Shown here in pieces: positions 10,085-13,263 of a DNA stretch of 13,263 nucleotides. The stretch's first letter is position 1, and every line of letters begins with the position of its first letter. This DNA comes from Burkholderiales bacterium (GTDB taxonomy: Bacteria; Pseudomonadota; Gammaproteobacteria; Burkholderiales; JAEUOS01). Under the pieces are notes generated by a model. It was not told the origin of the DNA and made no database searches. It was given only the letters and a program-made list of their open reading frames with translations. Location of the stretch: NCBI GenBank assembly GCA_947456845.1, contig CANGUJ010000062.1, forward strand, positions 1-13,263, written 5' to 3'. A program made the translations under genes and the position numbers.

Positions 10085-10102
10085 GGCGGCTAGTTCGCCG
10101 CC
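10085..10102. terminator. Hairpin between convergent aroA and response regulator genes
   Basis: GGCGGC (10085-10090) and GCCGCC (10097-10102) form a perfect 6-bp GC stem with the 6-nt loop TAGTTC. It lies just past the aroA stop and overlaps the last codons of the convergent response regulator, so it would fold in both transcripts. No T-run follows on either strand. It may act as a weak bidirectional or Rho-assisted 3' end; proof as a terminator is lacking. Confidence 0.35.
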
Positions 10103-10710
10103 CGCTCGCCTACCTTGATCACCGACTGGACCAGCTCGGCCAGCGAACGGGCGCCCATTTTTTCCATCACCTTGGCGCGATGCGCCTCCACGGTCTTGAT
10201 GCTGATGTTCATCACGTCGGCGATGGTCTTGTTCATCTTGCCGGCCACCACCAGGTCGAGCACCTCGCGCTCGCGCGGCGATAGCCTGGCCAGGCGCGCG
10301 GCGATCTCGGACTGGGCCGCGGTCTGGCCGGCGTGCCTGGCGTCCTTGTCGAGCGCCCGCTCGATGATGCTGGTGAGCTTGGCCTCGTTGAAGGGCTTTT
10401 CGACGAAATCGAAGGCGCCGCGCTTGATCGCGTCCACCGCCATCGGCACATCGCCGTGCCCGGTCACGAACACCACCGGGGTGACCATGCCCTGGCGCGC
10501 CATGCGCTCGTGGACCTCCACCCCGCTGATGCCCGGCATGCGGATGTCGAGGATCACGCAGGCCGGCGGCGCGGGCGCAAACTGTTCCAGGAAATCCTCG
10601 CCCGAGGCGTAGGTGCGTACCTCGTAACGGTCGTCGTCAAGCAGCCAGACGAGCGAATCGCGCATGGCTTCGTCGTCGTCGACGACATGGATGGTCGGTT
10701 TTGGGTTCAT
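10090..10710 (-). CDS. FixJ/NarL-type two-component response regulator
   Basis: This is a cytoplasmic DNA-binding regulator of 206 residues. The receiver domain (about 6-120) opens IHVVDDDEAMRD with acidic residues at 11-13. It has the phospho-acceptor Asp55 in VILDIRMPG, Thr83 in FVTGHGD and Lys105 in VEKPF. A LuxR-type helix-turn-helix follows at about 143-190 (LSPREREVLDLVVAGKMNKT, then the recognition part IKTVEAHRAKVMEKM). Receiver plus LuxR output, with the HGDVPMAVDAIKRGAFDFVEKPF signature, puts it in the FixJ group (FixJ, TtrR, StyR, TodT). The start MNPKPTIHVV is the ATG overlapping the stop of the upstream kinase gene (ATGA). The open frame extends 26 codons further into the kinase, but that part is a shadow. 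It converges on aroA with 17 bp between stops. Its target genes are not evident in the window. Confidence 0.94.
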   Translation of the reverse strand: MNPKPTIHVVDDDEAMRDSLVWLLDDDRYEVRTYASGEDFLEQFAPAPPACVILDIRMPGISGVEVHERMARQGMVTPVVFVTGHGDVPMAVDAIKRGAFDFVEKPFNEAKLTSIIERALDKDARHAGQTAAQSEIAARLARLSPREREVLDLVVAGKMNKTIADVMNISIKTVEAHRAKVMEKMGARSLAELVQSVIKVGERAAN

Positions 10711-12695
10711 GATTGCATGGCCGGTTCGATGGCCGGCGGAAGGGTGAAGTGGAAGACACTGCCGCCGGCGGGATTGGCGGAAAACCACAAGTGCCCGTCA
10801 TGCAGCTCGACGATGGAACGGCAGATGTTGAGGCCCATGCCCATGCCGTTGTCCTTGGTGGTGAAGAAGGGCGAAAACAGTTCCGGCGCGACGTCGGCGG
10901 CGATGCCGTGGCCGCGGTCCATCACGCGGATTTCCACCTGGCCGCCGGACGTCGCCGTCTGCACGGTGAGTATGCGATCCTGGACGCGCGTCTGTTTCAT
11001 CGCCTCGATGCCGTTCTTGATCAGGTTCAGGAGCAGCTGCTCGATCATGATGCGGTCGCCGCTGACAAGGGGCACGTCGTGACCCATGTCCAGCCGCAAT
11101 TGCACGTTCGATTTCTCGGCCTCCAGCTCGATCAGTTCGGTGACGTCAACCACCACCTCGTTGATCGACATCGGCTCGCGCACCGGTTCGCGCCGGCGCA
11201 GGAACTCGCGCACCCGGTGCACCACCCGCCCGGCGCGTTCCGCCTGGGCCGCCGACTTCTCCAGGGCGGAGACCAGGTCCTCCTTTTTCCAGTGGTCCGA
11301 CTTCAGGCGCCGCACCGCGCCCATGTTGTAGTTGGCGATGGCGGAAAGCGGCTGGTTGATCTCGTGGGCGAGCGTGGACGCCATTTCGCCGACGCTCATC
11401 AGCCGCGAGGTCAGGAGCAGCTTTTCCTGCTGCACGCGGCTGCGTTCCTCGGCGGCCTTGCGGTCGGTGATGTCGGAAATCATGGTCAGGCGCACCAGCC
11501 GGCCGTCCACCCAGCGCACCGCGCGCACCCGCAGCGCGTACCAGTGGCCGCTTTTCTCGTCGCGCACCTCGATGCGCTGCGCGTGGGCCGGGTTCCCCTC
11601 GATGTCGACCAGCAGGTCCGGCGGAATGGCCTGCGAGGGCAGCGGGGAAAAGGCGCGCTCCACCTCGGCGCCGTTGCTGCCGATGCCGTGCCCCGGAAAG
11701 ATGCGCGAGAAGCTTTCGTTGCAGAACAGGAGCTCGCGCGTCTGCATGTCCGAGACGGCCACCCCGGAGTCGATCGCATCGAGCACGGTCACGAAGCGCT
11801 CGTGCGAGGCCATCAGGGCACTGTCTGCCTGGGCCTGGAGCTCCACGCGCCGGCGTAGCGACCACAGGCTCCAGGCCAGCACGCAGGTGATGATCAGGAT
11901 CACGCCGGTGAGGAGCGTGCGCCCGAGCAGCGAATCGGTCTTGTAGGAGGTGGCCGACAGCACCAGGTTGCGCCACGGCAGGGTGAGCGAAACCGACTGG
12001 GTCAGCCAGTCGGAGGTCTCCAGGCCGGTGTCATGGCTGAATAACTCGCGCCCCTCGGCGTCGACCAGGGAGAGCCGGTACTTCTCCGCCACCGCCACCG
12101 GGACGAGGCGCTGCATCACCGTGCGCAGCGACAAGGTCATGCTGATCGAGCCCCGGTAGCTGCCATGATCGACCACCGGGCTGAAGTACTCGATGTAGGG
12201 CTCGTCCTGAGAGTCGCGGTAGGGCTCGGTATAGGTGGGCCGGCCGGTGGCTATTGCCAGGCGGCGCATGCGCTCGCGCTCCTCCACCGAAGAGCGCTCG
12301 CGCGCGATCGCCGTCAAGTCCTTCCAGGACGGGATCGACCAGCCGTGCATGTCGTCGGCCGAAGACCATATGACGTTGCGGATCTCGCTGTTCAGGGCCT
12401 GGTAGGCGCGCGCCTGCTCGATCATCGAGCCGGGACTTTGGCCGGAGGCGATGCCGCCGGCCAAGCGGTCGGCGAACTCCTGATGGGCGAGGATCTCGCG
12501 GGTTATCGCGAGCTCGGCGTACTGCGTGTCGCGGCGCAGGTTGGCCAGCTGGATCTCGGTTTCATGGCGATGCACGAACCACAGCAGCACGAGGATCGCC
12601 GCCACGAACAGCGCGAGTGCCGTAAACGGCACGATCCACGCGCGCCGACCGACGGGCAGGCGCTTGAAGAGCGTGGGGTTGGGCAGGAGGCGCAT
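10707..12695 (-). CDS. Membrane-bound PAS sensor histidine kinase
   Basis: This is the partner of the downstream FixJ-type regulator, 662 residues from the ATG at 12695. A short basic N-terminus is followed by TM1 (about 20-41), a periplasmic domain of about 215 residues (42-257), and TM2 (about 258-279). A cytoplasmic PAS domain (about 296-410, ending SDITDRKAAEE) follows. The HisKA helix has the H-box LAHEINQPLSAIANY with His444. The HATPase_c domain has the N-box NLIKNGIEAM (557-566), the G1 box DRGHGI, FSPFFTTK and the G2 box GMGMGL. The INQPLSAI H-box is of the FixL/DctB group. The periplasmic part, with YFSPV and YRLSLVDAEGREL, resembles double Cache/PDC small-molecule sensors; this is inference. 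The PAS domain shows no obvious FixL-like heme motif. An upstream in-frame ATG at 12740 would add 15 residues, but a TTGACA lies just upstream of it and neither start has a good ribosome binding site. The ligand is unknown. Confidence 0.92.
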   Translation of the reverse strand: MRLLPNPTLFKRLPVGRRAWIVPFTALALFVAAILVLLWFVHRHETEIQLANLRRDTQYAELAITREILAHQEFADRLAGGIASGQSPGSMIEQARAYQALNSEIRNVIWSSADDMHGWSIPSWKDLTAIARERSSVEERERMRRLAIATGRPTYTEPYRDSQDEPYIEYFSPVVDHGSYRGSISMTLSLRTVMQRLVPVAVAEKYRLSLVDAEGRELFSHDTGLETSDWLTQSVSLTLPWRNLVLSATSYKTDSLLGRTLLTGVILIITCVLAWSLWSLRRRVELQAQADSALMASHERFVTVLDAIDSGVAVSDMQTRELLFCNESFSRIFPGHGIGSNGAEVERAFSPLPSQAIPPDLLVDIEGNPAHAQRIEVRDEKSGHWYALRVRAVRWVDGRLVRLTMISDITDRKAAEERSRVQQEKLLLTSRLMSVGEMASTLAHEINQPLSAIANYNMGAVRRLKSDHWKKEDLVSALEKSAAQAERAGRVVHRVREFLRRREPVREPMSINEVVVDVTELIELEAEKSNVQLRLDMGHDVPLVSGDRIMIEQLLLNLIKNGIEAMKQTRVQDRILTVQTATSGGQVEIRVMDRGHGIAADVAPELFSPFFTTKDNGMGMGLNICRSIVELHDGHLWFSANPAGGSVFHFTLPPAIEPAMQS

Positions 12696-12836
12696 GGCGG
12701 CGGTTTCGCTCTGCGAAGAGCACGGATGAGAGGACACCATAGCGCCGGGGGGCTGTCAATCGGTGGTGTCCCGGGCGCAGCGCCTAAGCGCCGGCTTTGC
12801 GGGTTTACCCTGCGCCATTGCGCCTGTACCCCAGGC

Positions 12837-13262
12837 TCACTTGCCCGGCAGCAGCGCCGCCGGATCCAGCGCGCGCTCCGGGTACTGCGGCAGGGCGTCG
12901 GTGATTTCGTCCCATTCCGCTTTCGAAGCGGTGAAGAAATGGAACTTGGGCCGGGCCTCGATGGGCGTGTCGAGGGTGCCCAGGCGCAGGCGCAGCGCGC
13001 CGGGCAGGGTGTCGCGCGTGCTGTAGAGCTGCGAGCCGCAGTTGCGGCAGAAACTGCGGGTCACGCCGGTGGGGGCGGCGAAGCTCGCCAGCGAATCGGC
13101 CCCCGCGGTCAGGCGGAAGCCGGCCGCGTCGACCGTTGCGTTCACGCCGAAGGCGCTGCCGCTGGCCTTGCGGCAGCGCCGGCAGTGGCAGATGCCGACC
13201 ACGCCCAGCGGCGCGTCGAGTTCGTACTGGATGTTGCCGCACAGGCAGCTGCCCTTGAGCAT
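12837..13262 (-). CDS. GFA-family zinc-binding protein (glutathione-dependent formaldehyde-activating enzyme domain)
   Basis: This small cytoplasmic protein of 141 residues opens MLKGSCLCGNIQYELDAP, typical of the GFA/CENP-V fold. It has the full set of family cysteines: Cys6 and Cys8 with Cys72 and Cys75 (FCRNCGSQLY) for the structural zinc, and Cys25, Cys27 and Cys30 (CHCRRC) for the second zinc. The segment SGSAFGVNATV and the C-terminal KFHFFTASKAEW and LPQYPERAL stretches are also standard. The named member binds glutathione and was proposed to speed S-hydroxymethylglutathione formation, but most paralogues have unknown substrates and no formaldehyde genes are nearby. It is on the same strand as, and upstream of, the sensor kinase, with about 140 bp between. 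The start lies one base from the window edge, so upstream signals cannot be judged; the N-terminus fits the family well. Confidence 0.9.
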   Translation of the reverse strand: MLKGSCLCGNIQYELDAPLGVVGICHCRRCRKASGSAFGVNATVDAAGFRLTAGADSLASFAAPTGVTRSFCRNCGSQLYSTRDTLPGALRLRLGTLDTPIEARPKFHFFTASKAEWDEITDALPQYPERALDPAALLPGK

Positions 13263-13263
13263 G

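Noticed and set aside
10085..10102. Strong intrinsic terminator after aroA
   Set aside because: A GC stem is present, but no T-run follows on either strand; kept only as a low-confidence hairpin.
12708..12721. Small hairpin GCTCT-GCGA-AGAGC just upstream of the chosen kinase start
   Set aside because: Five-bp stem only; likely chance and with no known role.
12754..12759. Perfect TTGACA (-35) on the minus strand upstream of the kinase
   Set aside because: No acceptable -10 hexamer at 16-18 bp spacing (GTGTCC, TGTCCT and GTCCTC fall there), so not called as a promoter, though it weakly argues for the later kinase start.

Overview
The window is GC-rich, gene-dense chromosomal DNA, most likely from a betaproteobacterium. 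Three things point there: an OmpA-type signal peptide and mature N-terminus of the betaproteobacterial kind, the order gyrA-serC-pheA-hisC-tyrA-aroA, and the style of the FixJ-family two-component pair. Order or genus cannot be fixed from the sequence alone; Rhodocyclales, Burkholderiales or a related group would fit.

Layout. Minus strand, 1-1628: the 5' end of an ompA-like outer-membrane protein gene (cut by the window edge), and upstream of it mtaD, a 5-methylthioadenosine/S-adenosylhomocysteine deaminase of nucleoside salvage. A 195-bp divergent region (1629-1823) holds a candidate extended -10 promoter for gyrA. Plus strand, 1824-10072: six tightly packed genes, gyrA, serC, pheA, hisC, tyrA and aroA. 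Junctions are 20 bp, a 4-bp overlap, 72 bp, a 4-bp overlap (with the TTG start chosen here) and a 1-bp overlap, so the block looks like one operon with translational coupling. Minus strand, 10090-13262: a FixJ/NarL-type response regulator, its membrane-bound PAS histidine kinase (4-bp overlap, kinase first), and a complete GFA-family zinc protein.

How the genes fit. aroA makes EPSP on the way to chorismate. The chorismate mutase of pheA turns chorismate into prephenate. The prephenate dehydratase of pheA and the tyrA dehydrogenase split the flow to phenylalanine and tyrosine. hisC (and possibly serC) supplies the aminotransferase, and serC makes phosphoserine. This is the known 'aromatic supra-operon' of beta- and gammaproteobacteria, here behind gyrA.

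The one visible departure from the usual order is after aroA. Where cmk and rpsA normally follow, a convergent two-component system sits 17 bp from the aroA stop. I found no mobile elements, CRISPR arrays, RNA genes, phage genes or broken genes, and no convincing undescribed system. Most of the window is conserved housekeeping sequence. The features worth a second look are modest: the synteny break with an orphan sensor system, a longer loop in the PheA ACT domain, and a few regulatory hairpins.
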